Assembly: GCA_016705335.1 (NCBI GenBank)
Contig: JADIYN010000048.1
Location: 1-47,205 of the forward strand
Direction of reading: 5' to 3'
From: Draconibacterium sp.
GTDB taxonomy: Bacteria > Bacteroidota > Bacteroidia > Bacteroidales > Prolixibacteraceae
DNA length: 47,205 nucleotides
Shown: positions 17,517-26,374 of the stretch, in pieces
Position numbering within the stretch: position 1 is the stretch's first letter
Layout of the letters: each line of letters begins with the position of its first letter
The notes under the pieces: model-generated
The model's database searches: none
What the model was told of the DNA's origin: nothing
What the model saw: only the letters and a program-made list of their open reading frames with translations
Made by a program: the position numbers and the translations under genes

Positions 17517-18672
17517 CTAAAGTGATTTATCTAAAATCTCGAATAACCGGGCAGTTTCAAGTTCAACAGGATTTCCCTTCATACTGCTCGAATTTCGGGC
17601 TTTTTCAATGATTTCAGGAAACGAATCGGAAGTAAGATTAAAATCAGAAAGTGAAGGAATTTTAAGTTTTTTACCATTTCTTTTACCCAATTGGCACCGT
17701 CCACGGCATATGCTGAACTGTTTTTGTCAATATCCTGGCAACTTCATCAAATTTTAACAACTGTGTTTCAAGTTTATTTTCCTTGAGAACTGAAATGTTT
17801 ACATCCATAACTGAAGGCAATAAACATGCACAAACAGCACCGTGCGGAATTGTGAACATTCCTCCGAGCGGTCCGGCAAAACCATGCACCGCACCCAGTT
17901 TTACATTTGCAAGCGCCATTCCGCCCAGCATACTTGCCATTGCCATATTTTCGCGGGCTTCCAAATCACTCCCATTCAGAAAAGCACGTTCCAGATAAAT
18001 TGCAATCCTTGTCATTCCTTCCCTGCAAATCATATCAATAAATGGGTTCGACTGGCATGAAACAAATGTTTCAAGAAGGTGGGTAAGCGCATCAACACCG
18101 GTACTTGCCGTAATTTCAGGTGGCATTGATAAGGTTAATTCCGGGTCGATTACGGCTATCGCTGGAAACATTAAATCGCTTCGAAGGCTGACTTTTACGT
18201 TGTGTTCGGTAGATTTTATCACTGCATTTTTTGTGACCTCGGCACCTGTTCCGGCAGTTGTGGGGATTGCAATATAGGGCAGGGGAGCTTTTTCAAGTTT
18301 TTGTCCCTTTCCGATAACTTCAAGATAATCGGTCAGTTCGCCCATGTTTGTGACCAACGCTGCAATTGCCTTGGCCGAATCGATAACACTGCCGCCGCCA
18401 ACTCCTGCAACTACATTGCATCCGGCTTTTTGTGCAAGTATAGTTCCTTCTTCTATATCGTGGGTGGTTGGTTCAGAATTTATTGTGAATATTTCGAATT
18501 CGAAATCAAGCTTTTTAAGCCATCCTGAAAGCTGAGTTGTTAAGTTTTGATTTTTTCCGGAAACAATTAAAACCTTGCTTCCCAGATTTTTAAGCAACCC
18601 GGGAACTTTTTTAAACGAACCATTTTCGAAAATGATTTGAGTTGATGTAGCAAACTGAAAGTTTATTCCCAT
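17517..18672 (-). CDS. Iron-containing alcohol dehydrogenase, two frameshifts at 3' end
   Basis: With two missing A bases restored (near 17715 and 17675) the protein is 385 residues, the normal length for the family; uncorrected it stops early at 17683. The N-terminal NAD(P) domain carries GGGSVIDSAKAIA (92-104), and the metal-binding domain carries the four ligands Asp194, His198, His263 (GAVHGFAGPL) and His277 (FTIPHGAVCA). The recovered tail reads DGANWVKEMVKKLKIPSL. It oxidises alcohols or reduces aldehydes; the substrate cannot be fixed from sequence. The start overlaps the upstream ABM gene by 10 bp, which implies translational coupling. Confidence 0.88.
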
Positions 18673-18971
18673 CCTTCGTCTTCAGGAAAAACATTGTAAA
18701 ATTTAATGCTCGATCGGGGTTCTTCCATCATATTTGAAACAGCATCGCGCCATCGCATATAATGGTCGGTCATTTTATGTTTTGTTGTATCTTCAAATGA
18801 TTTATACACTTCAACAAGAACAAATTTTGTGTGGTCGTCATGTTGCTGGATTACGTCAAATCGAACAATCCCGGGTTCAAGAATACTGTCTTTCGCATTT
18901 TCAGTTGTTAGGATTTTAAACTCCTCAATAAAGTTTTCCTTTACATGAACATTAACATGAACGATGTACAT
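18663..18971 (-). CDS. Antibiotic biosynthesis monooxygenase (ABM) domain protein, LsrG-like
   Basis: A 102-residue single-domain dimeric alpha+beta barrel protein. The ABM pattern is clear: MYIVHVNVHVKENFIEEF, EPGIVRFDVIQQHDD, FVLVEVYKSFEDTTKHKMTDHY. Relatives act as cofactor-free quinol monooxygenases or, as LsrG, modify phospho-AI-2. Overlap of its 3' end with the alcohol dehydrogenase start suggests one transcript and a shared substrate pathway, but the substrate is unknown. Confidence 0.87.
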   Translation of the reverse strand: MYIVHVNVHVKENFIEEFKILTTENAKDSILEPGIVRFDVIQQHDDHTKFVLVEVYKSFEDTTKHKMTDHYMRWRDAVSNMMEEPRSSIKFYNVFPEDEGWE

Positions 18972-19072
18972 AATTCTGAAATTTTAAAATTTGACGCCAA
19001 TATTACAAAATAAAAAAATAGGATTGATTCCAACCTTTTAAAATAAATTCGTCCTACTTTAAAACTTATGAT

Positions 19073-19657
19073 TTGGGAATAAACTTCGGCATAAATGAGT
19101 CATCACTGGTTAGGCTTTGTAAAAATGGCGATGCAAAAGCGCAGCACCATTTTTACAAGTTGCATGCTAAAGCCATGTACAATTTGTCCGTTCGAATGAC
19201 AAATGGGAAGGAGGCCGCTGAAGACATTTTGCAAGACGCGTTTATTAAAGCATTTTCAGAGATAAATAATTTAAAGGATGAAAAAGCTTTTGGGGGATGG
19301 CTGAAACGAATAGTTATAAACTGTTGCCTGGATGAAATCAGAAGAAGAAAAGTCATTTATTCAGGTTTTGAAACAATTACAGAAAGACATGTTGAAATGG
19401 CGGTTGACATAGATGAATTGGTTGACCCTGAAATTGTACACCACCTGATAAAAAAATTGCCGGATGGTGCACGGGAAATTTTGGTGCTTCGTGCCATCGA
19501 AGGATATAAACATGCTGAAATTGCTGAAAAACTGAATATTTCGGAATCCACTGTTAAAACACAGTTTTTCAGGGCAAAGCAACTTTTAGGAAAAATGATT
19601 AACGAAAGAAATTATGAATTTGGACATCGAAAAATATCTGAAAAGAAAACCGGTTAA
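19073..19657 (+). CDS. ECF-type RNA polymerase sigma-70 factor
   Basis: A 194-residue sigma factor with region 2 (about residues 20-90, AAEDILQDAFIKAFSEI, GWLKRIVINCCLDEIRRRK) and region 4 (about 125-175, LPDGAREILVLRAIEGYKHAEIAEKLNISESTVKTQFFRAKQLL). The frame opens at a TTG at 19073; an ATG at 19068 is in another frame and would join if one G is missing in the GGG that follows, so the true start may be 19068. It overlaps the next gene by 44 bp and forms a sigma/anti-sigma/exported-protein set. Such sets in Bacteroidota respond to surface signals. Confidence 0.92.
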   Translation: MGINFGINESSLVRLCKNGDAKAQHHFYKLHAKAMYNLSVRMTNGKEAAEDILQDAFIKAFSEINNLKDEKAFGGWLKRIVINCCLDEIRRRKVIYSGFETITERHVEMAVDIDELVDPEIVHHLIKKLPDGAREILVLRAIEGYKHAEIAEKLNISESTVKTQFFRAKQLLGKMINERNYEFGHRKISEKKTG

Positions 19658-20145
19658 AACTTGATGCTGAACAACCTGATGATGACCGGAATTGGAATGG
19701 AATCAGAAGCGAAATTCAAAAAGAAAAAGCGGTGCAAAGTAACTGGTTCTGGAAAATAGCCGCAGTTTTTCTGTTTGGAGTTTTAATTACCTACGGAGTT
19801 GTAAAAGAATCGACTAAACAACAGGTGGTAATTGTAACTCTTGCTGATATTTCGAAAGATCTGAGACAACAGGAAGCTGAACTTAAATTAATTGTGGATA
19901 AAAAATGGGAGGAGATAAAACCACTTTCAGCCGCCGAAAAAACTCAGTTTCAGTTTTTATTGGATGAGTTAAATGAACTCGATAAAATTTATAATACCTA
20001 CGAGAAAGATTTATATGAAATTGGAAAAAACGAGCAGATTATAAATGCATTACTTGACTATTACGAGAAGAAAATCAGAATATTAAACAGACTTTCACTT
20101 GAAATTCAAAAACAAAAAAACCATGAAAAAACAGTTACACTTTAA
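19614..20145 (+). CDS. Putative anti-sigma factor, single TM, one frameshift
   Basis: ATG at 19614 inside the sigma gene opens MNLDIEKYLKRKPVK; an extra A near 19658 breaks the frame, and the repaired protein is about 176 residues. It has a short cytoplasmic N-terminus, one TM helix (WFWKIAAVFLFGVLITYGVV) and a periplasmic coiled-coil-like region rich in Glu, Leu and Lys. No zinc-binding ZAS motif is seen. Position immediately after an ECF sigma gene, single TM topology and overlap support an anti-sigma role; sequence similarity alone would not be enough. Confidence 0.65.
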
Positions 20146-21300
20146 ACTTTTTATTACAGCACTTTTAGTTGTAATCGTTCAGGGATTTGGAACAGCGCAA
20201 AATACCAGCGGTTCAAAAACACTGTTTAAAGCATCCGTTGTTCCCGGCGATCTTGTAGTGCAATTAAATAACAATTCGGGAGATTTAAAAATTAATACAT
20301 ATGACGAAAATTCGGTTACTTTAAAAACAACCGTTGAAATTACAGGCAACACAAAGGAAGATACCGACAAAATAATTGCTGCCATTGAAAACTTTAAATT
20401 TAAACTCAGTGGGAATACAATGGAAATTGATACCCGTTTTTACAAAAATATGAATACAACAAATAGTCGTACAACAATGACATTGTTAAACGGGGATAAG
20501 GTTGAAATTAAAGATTTTAATATCAGGCACGAACTTCAAATACCCAAAACTGCCCGCATAAATTTGGACAACAAATACAGCGATATTGAAATGCAAAAAG
20601 ATGCTGAATTTGATTTTTATGACAGCGATTTGGAAATTGAATCATGCGGGAACATGAATTTGAAAAGCAAATATTCAAAATATGAAATCAAAAAAGCCGT
20701 TGAAATGGAGATTGATTCGTACGACGATAAATTTAACATCAATGAATTAAGCAGTCTAAATTTAACTTCAAAATATTCCGATTTTATTTCAATGGTTAAC
20801 TTAAAGGAGATTTCCTGATTTATACCGACTGCAATATAAAAGTAAATTCTGCTGAAAAGGCTGTTTTAATGGCAAAATACCTGACCTGAAACTGGGAGGT
20901 GGGCAGTCTCAACATTGTTGATTCGTATGATAATAATATTTATTTGGGAAATACTCAGAAATTTGAATTGGGTAAAAGTAAATACAGCTTGTATGAAATT
21001 AAGGCCATTACAAATTTATCAATGGATGATATTTATGATGACAACATTAAAATTGCAATGCTGAATACCAATTTCGGTGGACTTTCAATGAATGGGAAAT
21101 ATGGCAAACTTGAAGTTAATGCAGGTTCTGTTCCTTTCAGGGTTCAGTTTAAAATAAAATACCCAAAAGTTGATATCCCTGAATCGGTAAAAATTACTAA
21201 ACAAATAAAAGACAACAGTGATCTGGAAATGGTTGGCGGAGAATCAGGCGGAACTTTTAAAGTGGAAGGCTATGATATGAAAGTGGTAATAAATGATTAA
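20123..21300 (+). CDS. Exported repetitive beta-solenoid-like protein (DUF4097-like), frameshifted
   Basis: Start ATG at 20123 overlaps the anti-sigma stop by 23 bp and gives a signal peptide ending GTAQN. The chain shows repeating beta-strand units (LKSKYSKYEIKKA, LTSKYSDFIS, LGKSKYSLYEIKAI, with K-Y-S/G repeated every 20-25 residues), as in beta-solenoid DUF4097 or adhesin-like proteins. Frame is lost between 20815 and 20895 through at least two indels; GKYPDLKL can be recovered there, and the frame is then open to 21300. About 390 residues after repair. Probably the surface target of the adjacent sigma/anti-sigma pair. Function unknown. Confidence 0.68.
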
Positions 21301-21310
21301 TCTTTGAATT

Positions 21311-22230
21311 TCACAATCCAGGATTTTCGACCAATTTTTTAACTTCTTTTCCTACATTGTGCGTAAGTTTTTGCGCCGATTCAATATTGAGGTGGCTGCC
21401 ATCATATGTTTTATATTTTGCAGGATTTAGTTCAATCCAGTGTCCCGAAGCCTTTTCGAAGCCTGTTTTAATTACTGCTTCATTAAACATCCTAATGTAT
21501 CTTCAAGCATTTGCATGGATTGCGAAACGGGTGGAGTAAAACCTGCTACAATAATTCCGGAGTCTGTCCACTTTTTAACTTGTTTAAAAAGGTCACTTAG
21601 ATTTTCAGGTGTTACTTTATAATTGGTAAAATCCTTTGTATATGAAGGTATTGCTTCCATTGTATCAGCCGGAAATTTTTCAGATTCAACATAACCGTTC
21701 ATAAAATATTTGTTTCGGTAAAATGCAGTTTCTTTCGTTTCTGAAAAATGATTTTTTAGCTTTTCCGGCGAAGTTGCCGAAAACCAGTAACGGAGTGGGT
21801 TGAAATAAATCCGCTCAAAAATTTCTTCACGCGGACGATTCAATTCCTGCACATATTGCTGGTTTCCTGCTGAATAACCTGAAATTGCATTTGCCGAAAT
21901 TCCCATTACAATTACTTTTGGTTTATTGTTTTGAGCAAGCTTTTTTTCAGCGGCAACAAACATAGTTTGGTTTAGTCCTCCGTTTGAATAGGCAAAATTC
22001 AGCACTTTCAATCCGGGCAAATGTGATTCCATAATTTCAGGAGAAAGTCCACGGTAAACCCTTGAATCGCCCATGATAACCACATTGTATTTTGCAGGAG
22101 CAAATGTTTTACGGGTCCAGAATAGTTCGCCTAAATATTTTTCAGCATCTTTTGGCAGAACAAAACTGAGTACAGTAACCAGTGTCGCTGCAATTGCCAG
22201 TGTAATCCATATATTCGGTTTCTTCGCCAT
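21311..22230 (-). CDS. SGNH-like acetyltransferase partner of MBOAT (AlgJ/AlgX-type), one frameshift
   Basis: A membrane-anchored protein (TM at residues 8-25) with an SGNH-hydrolase fold: block I Gly54-Asp55-Ser56 (VVIMGDSRVYRG) and, after restoring one base near 21490, the C-terminal block V Asp-Gly-Ser-His (YDGSHLN). The repair extends the chain from 252 to about 306 residues, ending LVENPGL. The gene follows the MBOAT gene by 3 bp. MBOAT/SGNH pairs move acyl groups across the membrane and attach them to polysaccharides (as AlgI with AlgJ/AlgX). I infer O-acetylation of a surface glycan; which glycan is not shown by neighbours. Confidence 0.8.
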
Positions 22231-22233
22231 TTT

Positions 22234-23637
22234 TTAAAACTGAAAATAAATAAACTCGCTTCCGGCTCCTCTGAAGAATATGATTGCTGCAATTAAAACT
22301 GAATAAAAAACCATTTCAGCTACCGGATGTTTTCCTTTTAGTTTGTCATCAAGATGAAGTGCTGAAAGCAGTTCACGCAAAATTATTACCGAAATAAAAA
22401 TTGAAGCGTCTAAACCCCAGCCAAACTTGAAAGGCCCCTGAAATGAAAACATGACTTTCAAAATATCCAAAGCCTGATTAATGTTTTCAGCCCTGAAAAA
22501 TACCCAGGCAATAAGTACCTGAATACTCACGATAAACCAGGCTAAAAATTTGGCAACCGAACTTTTCCCTATTTTTTCGGGCCAGCCTGTAAGCCGTTCA
22601 GCCGATGCAAAAAAAGCGTGTACCGCGCCCCAGGCAACAAAAGTCCATGCCGCACCGTGCCACAAACCTGACACAAGCATCGTAATCCAAAGATTGATGT
22701 AACTCCTGAATTTTCCTTTTCGGTTACCGCCCAGCGGAATATACAGGTAATCCCGAAACCAGGTTGATAACGAAATGTGCCAGCGTTCCCAGAATTCACG
22801 AATTGAAGTTGAAATATAAGGATGGTTAAAATTATCAGGAAAATCATAACCCATCCAGAGCGCCAAACCACGTGCAATATCACTATAACCGGCAAAATCG
22901 CAATAAATTTGAAACGCAAATGCAATTATTGCACCCCACCAAAACATTGTTGATGAATTGATATCGGGGGCGCTAAATGCTGCCATAACAAGTGGTGCCA
23001 GATTGTCGGCAATTACCATTTTTTTGAAATAACCGCGAACAATCAACTGAAATCCATCCCAATGTTTATCATTTGTTACCCGTTTTACTTCCAGCAGTTG
23101 TGGCAACATGGTTTCTGCCCGCACAATTGGCCCGGCCACCAGTTGCGGAAACATTGACAGGTAGGCGAAAAACTGAAGGATGCTTTTGGTTGGTTTTAGT
23201 TTGTTTCTATACACATCGAAAGTGTAACTCATACTTTGAAAGGTGTAGAAACTGATACCAACAGGCGTTATCAGAAAAAACTCAGGAATATTGGCCGCAA
23301 GCGAAAAACCACCGTTCAATCCCAGTAACCTGTCGATATTTTCAGCTATAAAACCTGAATATTTAAACAACGACAGCGAACCAAGATTGGCAATTATTGA
23401 TAAAACAAGCAACAACTTTTTGCGACCTGGATAACGGGAAATGCCAAGCGCAGCAAAGTAATCAATCAGCCCGCTTATTACAATTAGCGACAAAAACCGC
23501 CAGTCCCACCATCCATAAAAAAAGAAAGATGCAGTTGTGAGCCACATCAAACGCCCTTTTACATTTTTCCCGATAATCTTCGAAACAAGGAAGAAAATGA
23601 TTGCAAACGCAACAAATATGAGCGAATTAAAAAGCAT
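22234..23637 (-). CDS. MBOAT family membrane-bound O-acyltransferase (AlgI-like)
   Basis: A 467-residue multi-pass protein with about ten TM helices. MBOAT hallmarks: GISFYTFQSMSYTFDVYR, FPQLVAGPIVR, FWERWHISLSTWFRDYLYIPLGGN and the catalytic His327 in LVSGLWHGAAWTFVAWG. It transfers acyl (usually acetyl) groups from the cytoplasm across the inner membrane to an extracytoplasmic acceptor chain. The partner SGNH gene lies 3 bp downstream; der lies 9 bp upstream with no clear promoter between, so transcription may be shared. Confidence 0.95.
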   Translation of the reverse strand: MLFNSLIFVAFAIIFFLVSKIIGKNVKGRLMWLTTASFFFYGWWDWRFLSLIVISGLIDYFAALGISRYPGRKKLLLVLSIIANLGSLSLFKYSGFIAENIDRLLGLNGGFSLAANIPEFFLITPVGISFYTFQSMSYTFDVYRNKLKPTKSILQFFAYLSMFPQLVAGPIVRAETMLPQLLEVKRVTNDKHWDGFQLIVRGYFKKMVIADNLAPLVMAAFSAPDINSSTMFWWGAIIAFAFQIYCDFAGYSDIARGLALWMGYDFPDNFNHPYISTSIREFWERWHISLSTWFRDYLYIPLGGNRKGKFRSYINLWITMLVSGLWHGAAWTFVAWGAVHAFFASAERLTGWPEKIGKSSVAKFLAWFIVSIQVLIAWVFFRAENINQALDILKVMFSFQGPFKFGWGLDASIFISVIILRELLSALHLDDKLKGKHPVAEMVFYSVLIAAIIFFRGAGSEFIYFQF

Positions 23638-23646
23638 GAAACTGCT

Positions 23647-24957
23647 TTATTTTTGCCTGAAATAAATCTGAATTGGTACCCCTGAAAAATTGAAATGCTC
23701 GCGGATTTGATTTTCCAGATACCGTTTATAGGGCTCTTTAATATATTGAGGCAGGTTGGCAAAAAATGCAAACGACGGTGTTTGCGTTGGCAACTGCGTA
23801 ACATATTTAATTTTGATATATTTTCCCTTTATTGATGGTGGGCTTTGTTTTTCAATAGCTTCTTTCAATAATTCATTTAAATCAGAAGTTTTTATTTTTT
23901 GCTGACGGCGTTTATAAACTTCAATGGCAGTTTCGAGGGCTTTGTGTACACGTTGTTTTGTTAATGCCGAAATAAAAAGGATAGGTACATCAACAAAAGG
24001 CGCTATTTTTTCTTTTATTTCTTCAGTGAATTTTTTTGTCGAATTGGTTTCTTTTTCAATCAAATCCCACTTATTTACCAAAATTACAACGCCCTTTTTA
24101 TTTCTTAAAATGAGGTTGAAAATGGTAACATCCTGCGCTTCAACACCCCGTTCGGCATCAATTAACAACAGACAAACATCGGAGCTTTCGATTGTCCGAA
24201 CCGATCGCAAAACTGAATAAAACTCAAGGTCTTCCTGCACTTTTGCCCTTTTTCGCAAACCGGCCGTGTCAACAATCATAAAATCGTGGCCAAATTTATT
24301 GAACCTTGTATGAATTGAATCCCGCGTAGTACCCGCTATTTCGGTTACTATGTTTCGTTCAACACCTATCAGTGCATTCACAAACGATGATTTTCCAACA
24401 TTTGGCCGGCCAACTACCGACAAATGCGGCAATCCCGATTCTTCGTCAATATTTTCTGTTTTTGGTAAAAGTTCAACAATTTTATCAAGCATTTCCCCGG
24501 TTCCGCTTCCGGTCATCGATGAAACACAAAAAATTTCACCCAAACCCAGGCTGTAAAATTCCTGCGCATCTATAATACGTGCGTTGTTATCCACTTTATT
24601 TACAACAACTACTACCGATTTTTTTCCTTTTCGTAGGATGGTGGCAACAGCGTCATCGAGATCGGTTATGCCCAGTTCCACATCTACTACAAATAAAATC
24701 ACATCCGCTTCATCAATAGCCAGATGAACCTGTTTATTAATTTCGGCTTCAAAAATGTCATCTGAATTTATAACATATCCGCCCGTGTCGATTACTGAAA
24801 ATTCAACGCCGTTCCACTCACTTTTCCCATAATTTCTGTCGCGTGTAACGCCCGCTGTTTCATCAACTATTGCTTTTCTTTGTTCCACCAAACGGTTAAA
24901 TAAAGTCGATTTACCTACGTTTGGCCTTCCTACTATTGCTACTATTTTGCTACTCAT
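23647..24957 (-). CDS. der: Ribosome biogenesis GTPase Der (EngA)
   Basis: A 436-residue protein with two tandem GTPase domains, each with P-loop (GRPNVGKSTL at residue 8 and GRPNVGKSSF near 183), DTGG/DTAG switch II and NKVD/NKWD G4 motifs, followed by the KH-like domain (residues 350-436). Length and layout are those of Der, needed for late 50S subunit assembly. Transcribed after era across a 156-bp gap carrying two inverted repeats. Confidence 0.97.
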   Translation of the reverse strand: MSSKIVAIVGRPNVGKSTLFNRLVEQRKAIVDETAGVTRDRNYGKSEWNGVEFSVIDTGGYVINSDDIFEAEINKQVHLAIDEADVILFVVDVELGITDLDDAVATILRKGKKSVVVVVNKVDNNARIIDAQEFYSLGLGEIFCVSSMTGSGTGEMLDKIVELLPKTENIDEESGLPHLSVVGRPNVGKSSFVNALIGVERNIVTEIAGTTRDSIHTRFNKFGHDFMIVDTAGLRKRAKVQEDLEFYSVLRSVRTIESSDVCLLLIDAERGVEAQDVTIFNLILRNKKGVVILVNKWDLIEKETNSTKKFTEEIKEKIAPFVDVPILFISALTKQRVHKALETAIEVYKRRQQKIKTSDLNELLKEAIEKQSPPSIKGKYIKIKYVTQLPTQTPSFAFFANLPQYIKEPYKRYLENQIREHFNFSGVPIQIYFRQK

Positions 24958-24990
24958 TTTAATTGCCCCCTTCTTATAGCCCCCTTCTAA

Positions 24991-25007
24991 TTCCCCCTAA
25001 GGGGGAA
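24991..25007. repeat. Short inverted repeat TTCCCCC/GGGGGAA between era and der
   Basis: A perfect 7-bp stem with a TAA loop. It lies 34 bp upstream of the der start codon, preceded by two CCCCCTTCT direct copies. It has no T-run on either side. It resembles dispersed intergenic C-rich/G-rich palindromes seen in Bacteroidota genomes. Confidence 0.6.
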
Positions 25008-25073
25008 GGTTCTGTGAACCATTAGGTTTTGAATTTCTTTCTTCTATTGTTTTTTGTTTTCTCTACATTTACT

Positions 25074-25090
25074 CCCCTCCTACGGAGGGG
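25074..25090. repeat. Short inverted repeat CCCCTCC/GGAGGGG after era
   Basis: A perfect 7-bp stem with a TAC loop just downstream of the era stop codon, followed on the plus strand by TTGGGAGAGG. Same general pattern as the repeat at 24991-25007. Could also work as a weak bidirectional terminator, although a T-run is missing. Confidence 0.6.
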
Positions 25091-25113
25091 TTGGGAGAGG
25101 CTTTTAAATCGCA

Positions 25114-25989
25114 TCATACCCAAAATTCTTCAACTGTTTGTCTTTTTCGCGCCAGTCTTTTGCAACTTTCACAAACAACTCCATAAAAATTTTCTTGTCG
25201 AAAAATTCTTCGGCGTCCTTTTCGGGCTTCGGTTCCCACACGTTTTATCATTTCGCCTTTGTGTCCGATGATAATTCCTTTTTGACTGTCGCGTTCAACA
25301 TGGATTATGCACCTCACATTGATAATTTTTTCGGTTTCTTTAAACTCTTCAACTTCAACTTCCACCGAATAGGGAATCTCTTTTTGGTAGTGGAGGAGAA
25401 TTTTTTCGCGGATGATTTCCTGGATAAAAAAACGTTCGTTTCGGTCGGTCAATTCGTCTTTGTCGAAATATGCAGGAGCTTCGGGGAGCAACTCCAAAAT
25501 ACGGTCGAAAATTGGTTCGATATTGAATTTTTCCTTTGCTGAAATCGGGTAAATATTGGCACCGGGAAATACATTTGTCCAGTAATCAAATAATTTTAAT
25601 ACGTTTTCCTGGTTCGATAAATCGATTTTGTTGATCAGCACGATTACCGGCACGTTTGATTTGCGCACTTTTTCAATGTAATCCGGATTTTTACCGGGGG
25701 TTTCAATTACATCGGTAACGAACAAAATTATGTCTGCATCTATCAGCGCCGAATCGACAAATTTCATCATCGTTTCCTGCAATTTGTAGTTGGGTTTCAA
25801 AATTCCGGGTGTATCAGAATACACAATCTGAAAATCCTCACCACTTACAATCCCTTTAATCCGATGCCTGGTAGTCTGCATCTTCTGTGTAATAATTGAT
25901 ATTTTTTCGCCTACCAGTGCGTTCATTATTGTCGATTTACCCACGTTCGGGTTCCCGATAATATTTACAAAACCTGCTTTATGTGCCAT
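25114..25989 (-). CDS. era: GTPase Era
   Basis: A 291-residue Era. GTPase motifs: GNPNVGKSTIMNALVG (P-loop, from residue 12), QKMQTTRHRIKG (switch I), DTPGI (G3), NKIDL (G4), SAK (G5). The C-terminal KH domain (about 205-285) carries IIGHKGEMIKRVG. It binds the 3' end of 16S rRNA in 30S maturation. It has its own -7 element upstream and is followed by der, the two ribosome-assembly GTPases thus being adjacent. Confidence 0.97.
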   Translation of the reverse strand: MAHKAGFVNIIGNPNVGKSTIMNALVGEKISIITQKMQTTRHRIKGIVSGEDFQIVYSDTPGILKPNYKLQETMMKFVDSALIDADIILFVTDVIETPGKNPDYIEKVRKSNVPVIVLINKIDLSNQENVLKLFDYWTNVFPGANIYPISAKEKFNIEPIFDRILELLPEAPAYFDKDELTDRNERFFIQEIIREKILLHYQKEIPYSVEVEVEEFKETEKIINVRCIIHVERDSQKGIIIGHKGEMIKRVGTEARKGRRRIFRQENFYGVVCESCKRLARKRQTVEEFWV

Positions 25990-26374
25990 ATTTTAAAATA
26001 ACTATATACTGTCTGTCCTTAAAAATCCCTCTTACTTTCATTACCTGAATTCTTCCATTTGGGAAGGTCAGGAGTTGAAATTTCTCCAATTCCTTAAAAA
26101 TCAGCGCAAAGATAACCGTTTTGATTTAGGATTGAACTATCGGGGAATTATTTCGGCCCAATCACGAATTTAAAAGGATTTGGTTGATTTACTTTTCGGT
26201 TGGTGCGGTCAGGGTCATGCAAGATTCTGTGAAAAGCCTTGCGTGCCGGCAGGTTCGCAGCTGCTTCTTTAAATCTGAAATTCTCAACTCAACTATCCAA
26301 TGTAAACCAAACTACATTGAATCAATTATATATTCACTATTAGAATTCGAAGTTTTGGAGCGAATATTTAAAAG
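25990..26374. other. Intergenic region between era and FAD dehydrogenase genes (385 bp)
   Basis: No established gene. It holds the era -7 element (26107-26114), an imperfect hairpin with arms CCTGA..CTTCC and GGAAG..TCAGG at 26047-26073, and a 46-codon minus-strand open frame at 26148-26288 with coding-like composition but no ATG (see findings). The rest is AT-rich. Confidence 0.5.
26107..26114 (-). promoter_or_regulatory. Bacteroidota -7 promoter element for era (TATCTTTG)
   Basis: On the minus strand TATCTTTG followed by CG is an exact TAnnTTTG match, about 118 bp upstream of the era ATG. No good -33 TTTG is seen. Confidence 0.5.

Noticed and set aside
25138..25542. 134-codon open frame antisense to era
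   Set aside because: Phe/Ser-rich shadow of the era coding strand.
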